A stretch of DNA of 64,000 nt from Halictus rubicundus (lineage: Eukaryota; Arthropoda; Insecta; Hymenoptera; Halictidae): NCBI RefSeq assembly GCF_050948215.1, contig NC_135149.1, positions 3,108,501-3,172,500 on the forward strand, read 5' to 3'. Shown piece after piece: positions 1 to 10,755 of this stretch (its first letter is position 1; every line of letters starts with the position of its first letter). The position numbers were made by a program, and so were the translations under genes. The notes under the pieces were generated by a model that saw only the letters and a program-made list of their open reading frames with translations, made no database searches and was not told where the DNA came from.

Positions 1-72
1 AGTTGAGAAAGTGCAATACTAGAGACTCTAATAATTTCGTTGAGTTCTGTTTGATGATTTCTAAGTTATCTC

Positions 73-228
73 ATTCCAGAACTTTCCCTTCGGGAAAAAG
101 CTGAATTAGTTTGTCTGCGTGGTGATGGATATTTATTCTATGCAGAAGTGGCTCGGGAATTTCATAGGCGGCATCTTTCTCAACGAAAGCCAACAGTTAA
201 ATTAAACATTGATAAGCGCAAAAAATAA
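73..228 (+). pseudogene. Helix-turn-helix transposase fragment (N-terminal)
   Basis: An open frame of about 50 codons contains SLREKAELVCLRGDG and AREFHRRH, followed by a stop. This arrangement (hydrophobic helix, REKAELV, then EFHRRH) is typical of the N-terminal helix-turn-helix of transposase-like genes dispersed in ant and bee genomes. No DDE catalytic part follows in any frame, so it is a remnant. Family assignment is by pattern only. It lies in intron 3 of the opsin gene, antisense to it. Confidence 0.45.
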
Positions 229-1437
229 TGAAATTATTTAATTAACTAATAAACAGAGCAATTTTATGTACCTACATTGAATAAAATTGCTGAGGATATG
301 AACTATAAGTTTTATGTGTATTTATTTCGGTAACTTAAGAAACTTAAGGAGACATAAGGAGGACCATCTTTGTTTACAGTGTGCAGCTAATAGCCGACAA
401 CCAGATATGTACTGCCATTGCCTACTTGAGAAGTTACAAAATAATATAATTTCTAATGTTCTGTGACAGTAAATAACATTATGTGATACATATGTCGTAG
501 AATTCATCTCGGAAAATGTTATCGTGTTATGACAAAAAAAAATATATAGTTCCATTTAAAAAAATGAATTTGACTTTGAAAGTTCCCCTACCGCCATTCG
601 AGTCCTAAAAAAATTACATCATAAGATTGTCCCCTTCATACCGAACAATTTTTGTAAACAAATTTTGTCGTAACTTCAGTGCGTCACGAGATATTTTCGT
701 TTTCAGATAAACGAAACACCTTGTATGTTCTTCAGTAGCTGTGCATTAAGAAAGCCAAAATAGAATTTTATTACGGTTTAAAGGAAACTAATAACTAGAC
801 TGCGCATGTTTATGCAATTTTCAATTTCTGTAGGCAAATTTTAGGAAAGAGAAAACAAATAAAATCTAATTTTCTAATTTTTGGTCGTCACCTTTGTAGA
901 TTTGAAAAAGATAAAAATCGCACTAAATTCTGTGGAATTTTATATTGTAGAATTTTTAAAAAATTTTCAGAAGCCATAAATGCATGAAGACCCACAGTGT
1001 ACTAATAACATACATGTTTATTAGACTGTGTTCAGAATCTTCATCACGAGTATGACTCGATATTGTAGGGCATGGGGTTAAGCCGAGGCTGTTAATCGTT
1101 TCCGAGCAAAGATAAATGAAAAGAAGGCGAGATGATGCGCGTCGCGGTCGAAATTGCTCGGCCCCCGTGAGAGGATAACAATCGGTTGGCAGAAAATAGG
1201 AATAATCGCGTGTCAAGTGGAACGGTTACGATCCATTTGGTTGATGGTTGGTCGACGCACGTGCGTCGAGCAACGGAGCGACAACGGCCGATGGTTTTTC
1301 GAGCGGAACCGGGAGGCCGCTCGACCTGTCCTACAATTCCAGTCGGCCGAGAGCACCGCGGTTACTCGAAAAAAGAGCCAAATCCCTTTCGAAACGCGGC
1401 TCGAGGACCAGATAACAGCAAGTTGAACGTTATTTAC
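229..1437. other. Opsin intron 3 (partial), no gene seen
   Basis: This lies just downstream (minus strand) of opsin exon 3. It is AT-rich to about 1050, then more mixed in composition with overlapping short open frames from about 1150. I see no splice-supported exon, transposase motif or inverted repeat. Confidence 0.4.
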
Positions 1438-1548
1438 CGTATGGATAAGGTTTGCATCGGTCTAGCCACCAGCAGCCATCTTTCCACCGCCATCACGGTC
1501 AGGTTCCCGATGCTGGCGAATCCCAGGGTGGACATGAACCAGGCGTAG
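1438..1548 (-). CDS. Ciliary opsin (pteropsin-like), exon 3
   Basis: This 111-bp minus-strand exon encodes most of transmembrane helix 3 and the start of the second cytoplasmic loop. The acceptor is TTTTAG before 1548 and the donor is GTAAAT after 1438. It opens by completing a Cys codon left in phase by exon 2 and ends in phase 2. The translation includes YAWFMSTLGFASIG, then MAVERW and LLVARPM. ERW is the opsin version of the GPCR E/DRY motif, at about residues 121-123. TLGFASIG and NLTVMAVERWLLVARP look like insect c-opsin (pteropsin), a non-visual opsin. The retinal-binding lysine in helix 7 lies outside the window, so light sensing is inferred from family. Other GPCRs are unlikely given the match over three exons. 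Confidence 0.85.
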
Positions 1549-1920
1549 CTAAAACAACACGAATCACATATCAGTCAAATATTTAACGCGTCGACTGCCA
1601 ACTCAGCAACCCTAAAGATTGGGTGAGATCAAAGATTTTTCATTTATTTTGGTTGAGACCGTAGCCACATTTCTACCGATTAATATACTTCTTCGTTTTA
1701 TTTATTTTCTTTTTGTTTTCGATCAACAGAAGAAATTGTGGCAACAGTCAACGCGTGTTCTTCAACGTACTCAAAAAATATGTAACTCGTGTAATTTTGA
1801 ATGTTTTTACTTAAAAAAAAAATACTTTATGTACATCATGTATGAAGTAAATACGTGCGCAAAAAACTAATACAAAATATTTAATAGTTTTTCTGAAAAG
1901 AATTTTTAAAAACCGGAATA

Positions 1921-2045
1921 CAGTGTTTACTCGATAAATGTCTACAACACTTCTGGCGAGGGTTATATATCGGATAGGAGAAACTATTCTTTGATTCACG
2001 CCGATCGTAGAAACGGACAGCAAAGCTCTAGAGGCCTCGGTTGTT
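1921..2045. repeat. MITE copy, partial (CAGTGTTTACTCGATA family)
   Basis: It begins CAGTGTTTACTCGATA and carries the family's internal segments (a tatatcgg...aggaga block, then GCCGATCGTAGAAA and CTCTAGAGGCCTCGG). The other half found in full copies, with CCGCGG and GGACATATATCGAG, is missing. Confidence 0.6.
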
Positions 2046-3492
2046 CAAGAGTACATACTCGCTTGAAAAGTCGCGGGTTTCTCTCGGAATTTCATGAAAA
2101 TCGATGTCTTTAGGTCGGGTGTATGTTTCCTCTCGTAAAACAAGGGATCGATACGCGGCGTTTTCGAACTTATGCCAACTCGAAATGATTTGAGAAGCGC
2201 GAGAATGGACAGTTTCGATCGCAGACCGCTGATTGTCGGCGACAACGTAATTATAGCGGATAACAGATTGCGGTTCGTTAAGCGCAAATGCCGAAGTGAG
2301 TGTCACGAGAGCCCCAGGGCACTTTCGTTTACCGATTGCAATTGAAATGACGTCGTCGTTAAAGTGAGCGTCCGTCGATCGGACTCGTTATTCGAACGCA
2401 AACACCTGACACATTTTCAGTTTCCCTTTGGCTCATTGTGCCAAATACCACGGCAATTAGTACCGCTCGCCACATTTTTCCTTGTCCTTTCTCATGTTTT
2501 TTCTTGACTTTCCCATTCGTCTCCCTTTCTCCGTTTTGGTTGTGACCAAATCTTCTGGCTTCGCCAAGACTCCGTAATTTACGATAAGGTAGAGTGACTA
2601 TGTTACCGACAAAAATAGGCGAAAAATGGTTTTACGTGCCTCAACTTTTCGTCCTTATATGAGAATATTTTTCTCTGGGAAAGGGCTCATTCGGAAGAGA
2701 AAGGTTCAGTCTAGTGCGCGCTGGTCATGAGCTGACGAGATTATGCAGATATTTGGTAATACAAGCGTTCGAAGTAGGCCAAAAATTGACGATGTGTATG
2801 CCGTGAAATCCAAGCATTTTGATGCCATTGGATGAGTTTTCTGGATGAAATCGAGAGTAGCGTGCGCTGGAAAATATCTCCAGCTACAAATTGAGATATA
2901 TTTTGTCTTGATTCTCTGCGAAATAAAGCCAAAAACTTGAAGCATGTTTCCGGCGTCAGAATTCATGATATCGATAATACAGAGCAAAAAATGTGACAAG
3001 TTTAGTCACAGACTAAAGACCCCTCGGATCAAGACCAAGACGGACCTTAAGTCTGTGAATGGAAATTATACAGCAGCTACCAACCTGCTGACACTGAAAA
3101 AGTCACGTGACTATCCCGGGCCCTTAATACTCTGAAATGGCTGTATAATGTCGGGACTCCGAGCTAATCACAACCGAGCTTCTTTCGACTGTGTTCGAAA
3201 CTGTCGGGTACCTCCACAGAATCGGGATTTCCGAAAATGTCGGGCTGCCTGAGCATTCATGTGATGCGGATACCCGCCCGAGCTCGCTCGACTTTTTCCA
3301 TGTCCGACTCGAACACCCCTAGCCAAATGGCGATAAGTTTCCTCGATGCAGTGGCGAATTAGTATCGTTTTATTTAAGCAATGATCGAATTTTAAACGAC
3401 AGAAAACATTACGTGTTATGGTCCTTCCTAGTCTTTAAAGTCTTAAAGTTTTGCTGCTGAAAAATTGTACATCGCGAGCGATTACTATTGTG
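2046..3492. other. Unassigned intron DNA
   Basis: Mixed composition with only short overlapping open frames. I recognise no domain, tandem array or inverted repeat. The stretch 3090-3310 is richer in GC, with several CGGG/CCCG words, but has no interpretable structure. Confidence 0.35.
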
Positions 3493-4087
3493 TACAGTGT
3501 TTACTTTATACAGGGTGTTTAAAAAAACCATTAAATATTTATATGGTATATAGAACACATTGTGCTGGGTAAAAAAGTCTTAATTAACAGAGGTCAAAAG
3601 ATCAACCGTTTCTGAGATATAAACATTTTTCTTTGCTAACATCATTAATAAAGATATTAATGATTAACATCGTTGCTAACATACATAACTGACTGATTCC
3701 GAATGAAATCTACTGTCGGCACTTGAATGAGGACATTCAGAACGCGGTTTATAAACATTTATAATGCTAGCAAACAAAAATGTTCAAATCTCGAAAACGG
3801 TTGACCCTTTGACCTATGTTTACCAAGGCTTTTTTACTCAGCACTGTGTCCTATATACCATATAAATATTGAATGGTTTTTTAACACCCTATGTATGTCC
3901 TACATGGCTAACCGATAAAAGTTCCAGAACTATCCTCACTGCTGCGGGGTATACCTCGTGAGGGGCCGCAAAGCCTCGCTGTACTTTTCTACGTTCGGCA
4001 GTGTATCAAAAAATAGTTTTTCTATCCGATATATGTTCCTGGGTAGACCCGTTTTGTGGACATATATCGAGTAAACACTGTACAGTG
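3493..4087. mobile_element. MITE of the CAGTGTTTACTCGATA family, split by another MITE
   Basis: The left end (TACAGTGTTTACT) and the right part (GATAAAAGTTCCAGAAC, the GGGGTATACC inner palindrome, then ACATATATCGAG and TAAACACTG) form one roughly 200-bp inverted-repeat element once the insertion at 3511-3892 is removed. The ends are inverted copies of each other (CAGTGTTTACT / AGTAAACACTG). It has no coding capacity. The insertion lies in the TATA-rich part of the element. Confidence 0.65.
3511..3892. mobile_element. MITE with long inverted repeats, inserted in another MITE
   Basis: It starts CAGGGTGTTTAAAAAAACCA and ends with the inverted counterpart GGTTTTTTAACACCCT. The arms also share TATGGTATATAG/CTATATACCATA and a TTTTTTAC segment, giving roughly 95-bp imperfect arms. 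It is flanked by TA-rich target sequence, compatible with a TA target typical of mariner-type MITEs. It is non-coding. Confidence 0.65.
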
Positions 4088-4345
4088 TCCCAACGATTCT
4101 CTAAAACGATTCTCTAAATAACTGATGGGACTCTTTGAGTGAAAGCTCACGGTAGGTCTTGCATTCCTTTCGAAGCTTTGTTAGGACATGTTGCGCCTTA
4201 ATTCGATGGTTCCATTGAGACATGGGGACACCATGATTTCCCAGAAGAATTTTATATCCAATTCAATATCTTACAGGCGCGGCAGCGTGGCACTAGCTTC
4301 CAGCTGATCGAGTCAGGAATGCGAATTAACGCAATTTCCAACTGA
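4088..4345. repeat. Dispersed repeat, copy 1 (other copy 35318-35560)
   Basis: About 240 bp is closely repeated at 35318-35560 (shared words include GGGACTCTTTGAGTGAAAGC and GATCGAGTCAGGAATGCGAA). In both places it directly follows the right end of a CAGTGTTTACTCGATA-family MITE. The two may have been copied together as a composite unit. I recognise no coding function. Confidence 0.6.
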
Positions 4346-4966
4346 GGGTATTAGGGCCGTGCGAGCACTCGAAAATGCAAGTCGAGCTTAGCTCGGCTCG
4401 ATTGTGCGAGTCGAGTCGAGTACCCGCACGAAGCGAGCGGCTCGCAACGAAGGGAACGGCTCGCAAACGAAGCTAGCGGCACGTATGAAGAGATCGACTT
4501 GAAATAAATTCAGGCGTAAAATGACATGATGCGAGTTACAGCGGGAAGATCAGCACATCGATATTATCAAGAATTTTAGTATATTGAGAATGCTAAATGT
4601 TATTATATATTTTGATAGTGAAATGGATATAATGTTGAGTAATGTTGATTCAGAATTTATATAACCCATATTGAAAATAATTATGCAATAACAACTGTTT
4701 CCTGGATTTATGTAAATAACTAGATGTGATCTGTAAAGAACGTTATTTTATATCATATATTCCTTTATATTATACTCCGGTTTACAAGTAGAAGCCTTGA
4801 CCTTCGGGTCACCGTTTGTGTTGAAACTTCGCACACTTATAGATCTCGTTCTCCTGTTCACGAATATATACCATTATAGGGGCAAATACTCAATACTTTT
4901 CGATATATTGACGATTAAAGTTTCATTATTGCCTATGTAATGCCGTATTTTCTATAGGGTACAAAA

Positions 4967-5035
4967 GTCGTTGTGGCGCGACGGAAGCGTTCTAAGTTTT
5001 GAGCCGAACGATCAGTGTTCAAATCCTGCCGACCA
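4967..5035 (+). other. tRNA-like sequence in transposon arm
   Basis: The 69 nt begin GTCGTTGTGGCGCGACGG and end TTCAAATCCTGCCGACCA. TGGCGCGACGG resembles a pol III A box and GTTCAAATCC a B box, with a terminal CCA. Four acceptor-type pairs (GTCG/CGAC) are visible. The anticodon arm is degenerate, so it is a tRNA-derived relic, not a working tRNA. The inverted counterpart is at 5747-5815. Confidence 0.5.
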
Positions 5036-5211
5036 ATGCTTTTTTAAAATTTTATTATATTTTATCATTGTATGTTTATATTATTAATTTCAATCGATTA
5101 AGTTTCACGCATAAAATTGCATTTTGAATTATAAATAGCATGTATTTATTTACTAACAACAGGATTATTTACTATTATTATATATTATTATTTATATATC
5201 AAATATATATA

Positions 5212-5487
5212 TTAAATTTTAAGAAGTTTTTTATAAATATCCTGTGTTAATTTTCCGGATTTCGAACAAGTTACTATTACGTTTGTATGCTGTGACATAA
5301 GTTCATCTACCTTTTTTTGAACAAGTGCAGTGTTTTCTCCCTTATATGTTATTGTCCTTTCGAACGTTGATTGATACTGACATCCAATGTTAGAATACGT
5401 GTGGTTCGATGCTGGACAATCCAACGATAGGGAAATTTTTGAAAATGTAAACCAGGTGTGCTTTCCAATGGAACTATTAAAAAACAA
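5212..5487 (-). pseudogene. Truncated pogo-like DDE transposase
   Basis: The minus-strand frame contains FERTITYKGENTALVQKK and then VTCSKSGKLTQDIY. Both resemble the intact pogo-like transposase at 24382-26028 (GRTLSHKGEKETGALVQ and ASTSGKLTKELF). The sequence between these motifs in the intact protein is missing here, so the catalytic domain has an internal deletion. The remnant sits between the two long inverted arms and cannot supply activity. Confidence 0.6.
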
Positions 5488-5746
5488 ATGTTATGTGATC
5501 AAAGTGTATTTATACGATGTGCAAGGTGTTTCGCTTCATTATGTTTTGTTTGCTTCTACGACAAATACCACTGCTGTACATAACAGCAACTGTAAGTATT
5601 TAATCATAACTGTTCTACTTCTATTAGAAAGTAAATACATGTTATTTATATTTCAAAATGCAATTTTGTGCGTGAAATTTAATCGATTCAAATTGATAAT
5701 ATAAACATACAATGATAAAATATAATAAATTTAATAATAAAAGCAT

Positions 5747-5815
5747 TGATCGGCAGGATTTGAACACTAGTCGTCCGGGTAAAAACTTGGCACGTTACCG
5801 TCGCGCCACAACGAC
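5747..5815 (-). other. tRNA-like sequence, inverted copy
   Basis: Read on the minus strand, it starts GTCGTTGTGGCGCGACGG and has an A-box-like TGGCGCGACGGTAACG and a B-box-like GTTCAAATCC. It matches 4967-5035 with changes, including the 3' end (GATCA instead of GACCA). Confidence 0.5.
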
Positions 5816-6389
5816 TCTTGTAGCATAGAAAAAATACGGCATTACATAGGAAATAATGAAATTTAATCATCAATATCTCGAAAACTATTGAGTATCTGCC
5901 CCTATAATGGTATGTATTCGTGAACAGGAGAACGAGATTTATAAGTGTGCGATGTTTCAACACAACCGGTGACCCGAAGGTCGCGGCTTCTACTTGTAAA
6001 CCGGAGTATAATATGAAGGAATATATAAAATAACGGTCTTTACAGATCACATCTAGTTATTTACATAAATCTAGGAAATAGTTGTTATTGCATAATTATT
6101 TCCAATAAGGGTTATACAAATTCTAACTCAACATTACTCGACATTATATCCATTTCACTATCAAAATATACAATAACATTTAGCATTCTCAATATACTAA
6201 AATTCTTGATAATATCGATGTGCTGATCTGCCCGCTGTAACTCGCATCATGTCATTTTACGCCTGAATTTATTTCAAGTCGATCTCTTCATACGAGCCGC
6301 TCGCTTCGTTTGCGAGCCGTTCGCTTCGTTTGCGAGCCGTTCGCTTCGTCGCGAGCCGCTCGCATCGATGCGAGTAGCTTGCATTTAAT

Positions 6390-7412
6390 CTTGGACAGCG
6401 GACGAACACGATAATTAACTTTTCACTTAATGGAAAGATAGACGTTCATGTTATTATATTACGTTTCATAAATCAATTATCTTCTCCGTATATGACATAG
6501 CGACGATGGCACTTTCACCAAGCCGGCCATCGGGGAAAATATAAACATTTCCTTTTATCAAGGAAACGCCTGATCCTCTGGGAATGTAAATATAGATTTT
6601 ACTCTATATTTGTCGCAAATGCCTAGCCCATAAAAGTCCCAGAACGTGAGGCGCCATGAACCGAGGCCTCTTGATCAAACAATAGTATCTCCTGGCCGAT
6701 ATATGTCCTTGGCTAGACTCGTGTTTTGGGCATGTTAGGCGTAAACACTGGATTACCTTGCATCAAGAAAACATTCGGTCTTCAAGGAAAATAAATAGAT
6801 AAGTAAATAAATAATACTTTCCTTCATCGGGAAAATGTTCGGTCTCCGAGAGAAATATAAATATTTCCCTGTACCGAGGAAACACGTTTGTCCTCTAAAA
6901 AAAATTGAATTCGTTAGAAATGAAGCCGATTTCTACTCGCCCGATAAAGGATAATATTATTTATTTACTTATCTACTTATTTTCCTTGAAGACCGAATGT
7001 TTTCTTGATGCAAGGTAATCCAGTGTTTTCGCGATACATGCCCAAAACACGAGTCTAGCCAAGGACATATATCGGCCAGGAGATACTATTTTTTGATCCA
7101 CGCCGAATTTAGAAAATGGCAGCTAAGCTCAAGAGGCCTCGGTTCATGGCGCCTCACGTTCTGGGACTTTTATGGGCTAGGCATTTGGGACAAATATAGA
7201 GTAAAAACTATATTTACATTCCCAGAGGATCAGGCGTTTCCTTGATAAAAGGAAATGTTTATATTTTCCCCGAAGGCCGGCTTGGTGAAAGTGCCATCGT
7301 CGCTATGTCATATACGGAGAAGATAATTGATTTATGAAACGTAATATAATAACATGAACGTCTATCTTTCCATTAAGTGAAGAGTTAATTATCGAGTTCG
7401 TCCGCTGTCCAA
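6390..7412. mobile_element. Large palindromic foldback element
   Basis: The sequence from about 6390 to 6850 is repeated inverted at about 6950-7412. For example GGACAGCGGACGAACACG on the left faces CGAGTTCGTCCGCTGTCC on the right, and TGATCCTCTGGGAATG faces CATTCCCAGAGGATCA. The loop is only about 100 bp. Each arm contains part of a CAGTGTTTACTCGATA-family MITE. Half of the same unit recurs at 37080-37384. It is non-coding and could form a cruciform. Confidence 0.75.
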
Positions 7413-7740
7413 GATTAAAGCTGCGCCCACGAAAGCAGTTTCTTCGTCGACAAACATTGTTCGACGGGATCGCAGTGTTTGGGTTGCTCTCACAAAGCAA
7501 AAAAAATTCGAAAGAAATTTTACCCCGAAAGCTACATTTATCAACATTCCGCGGAGATCAAGGGGGAAAGAGTTTTCCTTCTTGTTTCGATCGAGACACG
7601 CAACGAACCGTATCGAGTTGTTCATCGATTATCCGACGAAAAACTGCGACTTCGTAATTGTAATTTTTACACTTCAGAATCCAAAGGGCTCCTTCTTCTT
7701 CTTGATTATTATGTCTGTCAAGATTTCTATCGATTCTAAA
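7413..7740. other. Unassigned intron DNA
   Basis: About 330 bp of moderate composition with overlapping short open frames on both strands. No domain or repeat recognised. Confidence 0.3.
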
Positions 7741-9199
7741 ATTGAAAGATACCAGAGTTGGGCATTATTTTGATAAAAAATGATTTAAATAACGATTCGA
7801 ATAAAAGATGCTTTATCTTTATTCGTTATTCGAAGGTTCGAATAAAAATAGTATATTTTTTCTACGAGTATCGAATAAATAATTTTATTCGACTTGAACT
7901 TATCAGACGAATAAAGATATATTTTTTATTCCAAGCGGATTTATTCGAACTTCGAATAATTTTTATTCTTGTGCCTTTCACGACACATTGTGGTGTTTAC
8001 GCACCACTTTCACGAACAGGGCTTTAACAAGGTTATGTCCGCTATTAGTGCGACGGACCTGCCGTCTATAACGAAGCTGAATGAAGCTGAACGAAGCCAA
8101 GGAATGTGGAGAGAAATTTTGGTGCCAAATTCAAAGCAAATTGTTTGCTGGTTGTATTCGAAGCCTTCGAATAAAAGATACAGATAAAAGATGAAAAAAT
8201 TATCTTTATTCGTGGGATAAATTCTCGTCGAATAAAATTATTTATTCGACAAAGATACTTTTTTTATTCGAACCTTCGAATAACGAAAAAAAAAAAATTA
8301 ATAATTTGTTATCTAACTAATGCCCAACTATGTCTGGAAGTAGCGCATTCGATTTCCGGTTCGGCGAGGCGCATATTTTGCTATAACTTTTGAACTAAAA
8401 AAGATATCAAAGTAAAATTTAAACTGAAAAAATTAAAAAGAATCGGGTTTAATGGTATGTAGTGAAATATATTTTGTATTTTTAAATAATTCTTTTTGTT
8501 TTTTAAATTTAATTACCCTTAAAAAATGTTCAAAACTAGTTATTATAAATATTGTTGTTCAATCTTTTATCAATCCCAAATAATTAAATTTATTAGAATA
8601 TATACGCTGCAAATGAAAAGCAATATCAGAAGTAGATTGAATAGGTAGCTATTAAATAGTCAAATGAAATTAGTGATATCAACGTCGTATTTTATTAAAT
8701 TAAATTTAAACTACGTTCTTACGTTTGGCTAATATTGAACTAATTTAATTTCTTATAATTATGTTATTACACTGTTGTAGTTGTAATTGCACAGGGAAGA
8801 AGACTGATGTAGTAGAAAGACCAAGAAAAAAGTGTTTAACGAAAAAAAAAAATCATTCCATGCGGGATTCGATCCGGGACCAAAATATTCTCAGCCGGAA
8901 ACGTTACACGTTATTATTATTATTACATTACGTCTCCTTCGATGCACTCGCGTAACATCCGTAATGGAATCAAGAGGAAACAACATTCTTTTGTTTCATT
9001 CATCATATGAATCCTCGACATGAGATTTAAAATTGTATCAGCAACAGCGCCATTGTAGAATATCGGTTCCACAATATTAGTTCTGGATGATACGGTAGGA
9101 TGTGACACGGAATGGTACGGGGGCTCTAGAGCCCCCCGAGCGTGAGACAGAAAATACATGATTGGTGATTGGTCTACTCCTATAACTCGTCTGTGCTGT
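7741..9199. repeat. Dispersed TTCGAATAA-rich repeat, copy 1
   Basis: It contains many scattered TTCGAATAAA/TTTATTCGAA words between 7780 and 8290, an AT-rich middle, and a right end with the 18-bp palindrome GGGGGCTCTAGAGCCCCC at 9119. Much of it recurs at 28660-29650, including the block with TTCCACAATATTAGTTCTG and the same palindrome. Parts recur inverted at 20440-21345. A tRNA-like segment lies near 8855-8930. It has no coding capacity, and the class is unknown. Confidence 0.6.
8855..8930 (-). other. tRNA-like (pol III B-box) segment
   Basis: On the minus strand it reads TAACGTTTCCGGCTGAGAAT, then GGATCGAATCCCGC. The second part is close to a B box. It resembles 28154-28225 (CCGGCTGAGAAT..., GGTCGAATCCCGC). 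The A-box side is weak here. It is likely a degraded SINE head. Confidence 0.4.
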
Positions 9200-9328
9200 T
9201 AGCTAGTTTTCTTCGTTGTACTTTGTTCATAGTTTATGTTTTTATTTGTATAGTCCATGTGTGTTAGGTATAGTGTATTTGTTAGTGTATTCGCGTGTTT
9301 AATTAAGTTTATTAGTGAAGTTTATATA

Positions 9329-9893
9329 ATGGAGGCTTTCCGAACAAATCAAGACTTGTTCTACATTTTAAAGAACTCGGATAAAGACTTAAGTTATAAC
9401 ATATTTTTATGTAAAAAGATATGTGAAGTACTGGATATTTCACCAGAATATTTTAACAAACTGAAGGTCAGTTTAAACAAACTATGTTGTAAATTAAAAA
9501 CGAAATGGATCCAATCATGTTATATTGAAATATACACAGATAAATTTGAACAATACGCACAAAGCACAGCAAAATATTTTATTAACCACAACGTGTGGTA
9601 TTATATCCCAGCCTCCATTCATAAATTATTAATTCATGGAAAGGAGATAATATAGCACGTATTACTTCCGATTGGCCAATTATATCTGAAGAGGCTCAAG
9701 AAACAAGACATAGCGATTTAAAAAAAATTAGGACCAAAAATACTCGGAAAATTTCTAGAATCGCTACAAATGAAGATACACTTCACAAATTGTTATTAAC
9801 ATCGGACCCACATATTTCATCCACGAGAATAAGATCTTATAAGAAGAAAATCAAACAATTAAGTCCAGAGGCTGAAGAATTATTAAAAAAATA
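9329..9893 (+). pseudogene. Transib (RAG1-related) transposase pseudogene, copy 1
   Basis: The start is ATG at 9329. A short N-terminal part (MEAFRTNQDL...) runs directly into the C-terminal region, so the central catalytic part with both Asp residues is deleted. The C-terminal part has SIHKLLIHGKEII, after which a CAG codon has become TAG, and a 2-bp insertion follows in ATTATATCTG. Beyond that the frame recovers the family motif SEEAQE and the KISRIATNEDT region. The HG.EII...PIG.LSEEA..-R.K pattern is shared by Transib transposases and the RAG1 C-terminus, whose third acidic catalytic residue lies in the SE segment. The copy is non-functional. Confidence 0.75.
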
Positions 9894-10290
9894 AATAAAA
9901 CAAAAGCCACTTGTACCTACTTCTTCAAAAACAAAATGGTAAGATTAATTGGTATACTTCTTATTTTATCTGTTGGAATTTATTTCATAAATAGAACAAA
10001 ATGAATCTGTTATTTCTTTAGAAGGAAGGATCGTTTGAATCGGCTTTTGATATACATTGTATCTGCAGTTAATATACATTGTATGTTGTCCCCGGCATGG
10101 GACCCTCGATCCTCTGATGTTCATATTGGACTGTTGCTCCTCTGTTTCGTTTTCTTGTTTCATTCGGGACGTTTCTCTCAAACCGTAAAGACGTGTCTGA
10201 CGACGTGCTTTTAGAGAATCTATTGAAATATAAATTCTATTTCGTATACAGATAAAGAGTGTGATTTCATTATATATACCCATATTCCAA

Positions 10291-10548
10291 TGTTAGAAAA
10301 ATCGAAGTAAACAAACGGTCGAGGCAGACCATGTATCTTTTGTCAGAGCGTTGCCCCTCGCAACTGAAACAGAGGCATACTGTCGAGCGCGTCCTCACGG
10401 CTGCGGATTTTTGGGACGGCGGTCATTCTTATTCTGACTGTCGTCGTGTACGTTTGTTGCGAATAAAGATTCATAGCATATTGTAATACGCCCACATTTA
10501 TTTAAGTTAACGATATCGCGTTATCTATCTCTTTAAGACTTTCTTACA
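10291..10548 (+). repeat. Gypsy 5' LTR
   Basis: It begins TGTTAGAAAAATCG and ends TTCTTACA. It contains AATAAA at 10462. The sequence directly after it (TATCAGAAGCGGGATT) is the expected place of the primer binding site. I could not assign the tRNA. Confidence 0.9.
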
Positions 10549-10755
10549 TATCAGAAGCGGGATTAACCGTGTGTGAAGTGCGCATTTTTGGAGTACACTT
10601 ACGTGCATTTTGTGTACAAACTGTTAAGTGCTCCAGACTATAAAGTGTGCGGTTAGTGTAAGGGTTAGTGAGTAACCAGTATTAAGTATAGACGTTTTAA
10701 ACTTTGAACTCTGAACTTTTGTGAACTTTGTTGTACGTGACAAGACAATTCGAAT

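Larger units (their letters stand above)
4351..6388. mobile_element. Internally deleted pogo-like element with roughly 700-bp inverted repeats
   Basis: The sequence from about 4436 to 5150 recurs inverted at about 5600-6310. Examples are TTCAGGCGTAAAATGACATG on the left against its complement on the right, and matching tRNA-like segments at 4967 and 5815. A core of about 450 bp between the arms holds a truncated transposase frame on the minus strand. The outer edges consist of short direct repeats around a CGAGCCGTTCGCTTCGTTTG unit. A third copy of one arm is at 53510-53808. No clean target duplication could be read because the edges are repetitive. Confidence 0.65.

Noticed and set aside
4967..5035. 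A functional tRNA gene
   Set aside because: The anticodon arm is degenerate and the acceptor stem has only about four good pairs. Its position in both transposon arms points to a relic.
9200..9320. A left Transib terminus for copy 1
   Set aside because: No CACAGTG-like end here. The bases before 9200 belong to the TTCGAATAA-rich repeat, so the copy is treated as truncated.
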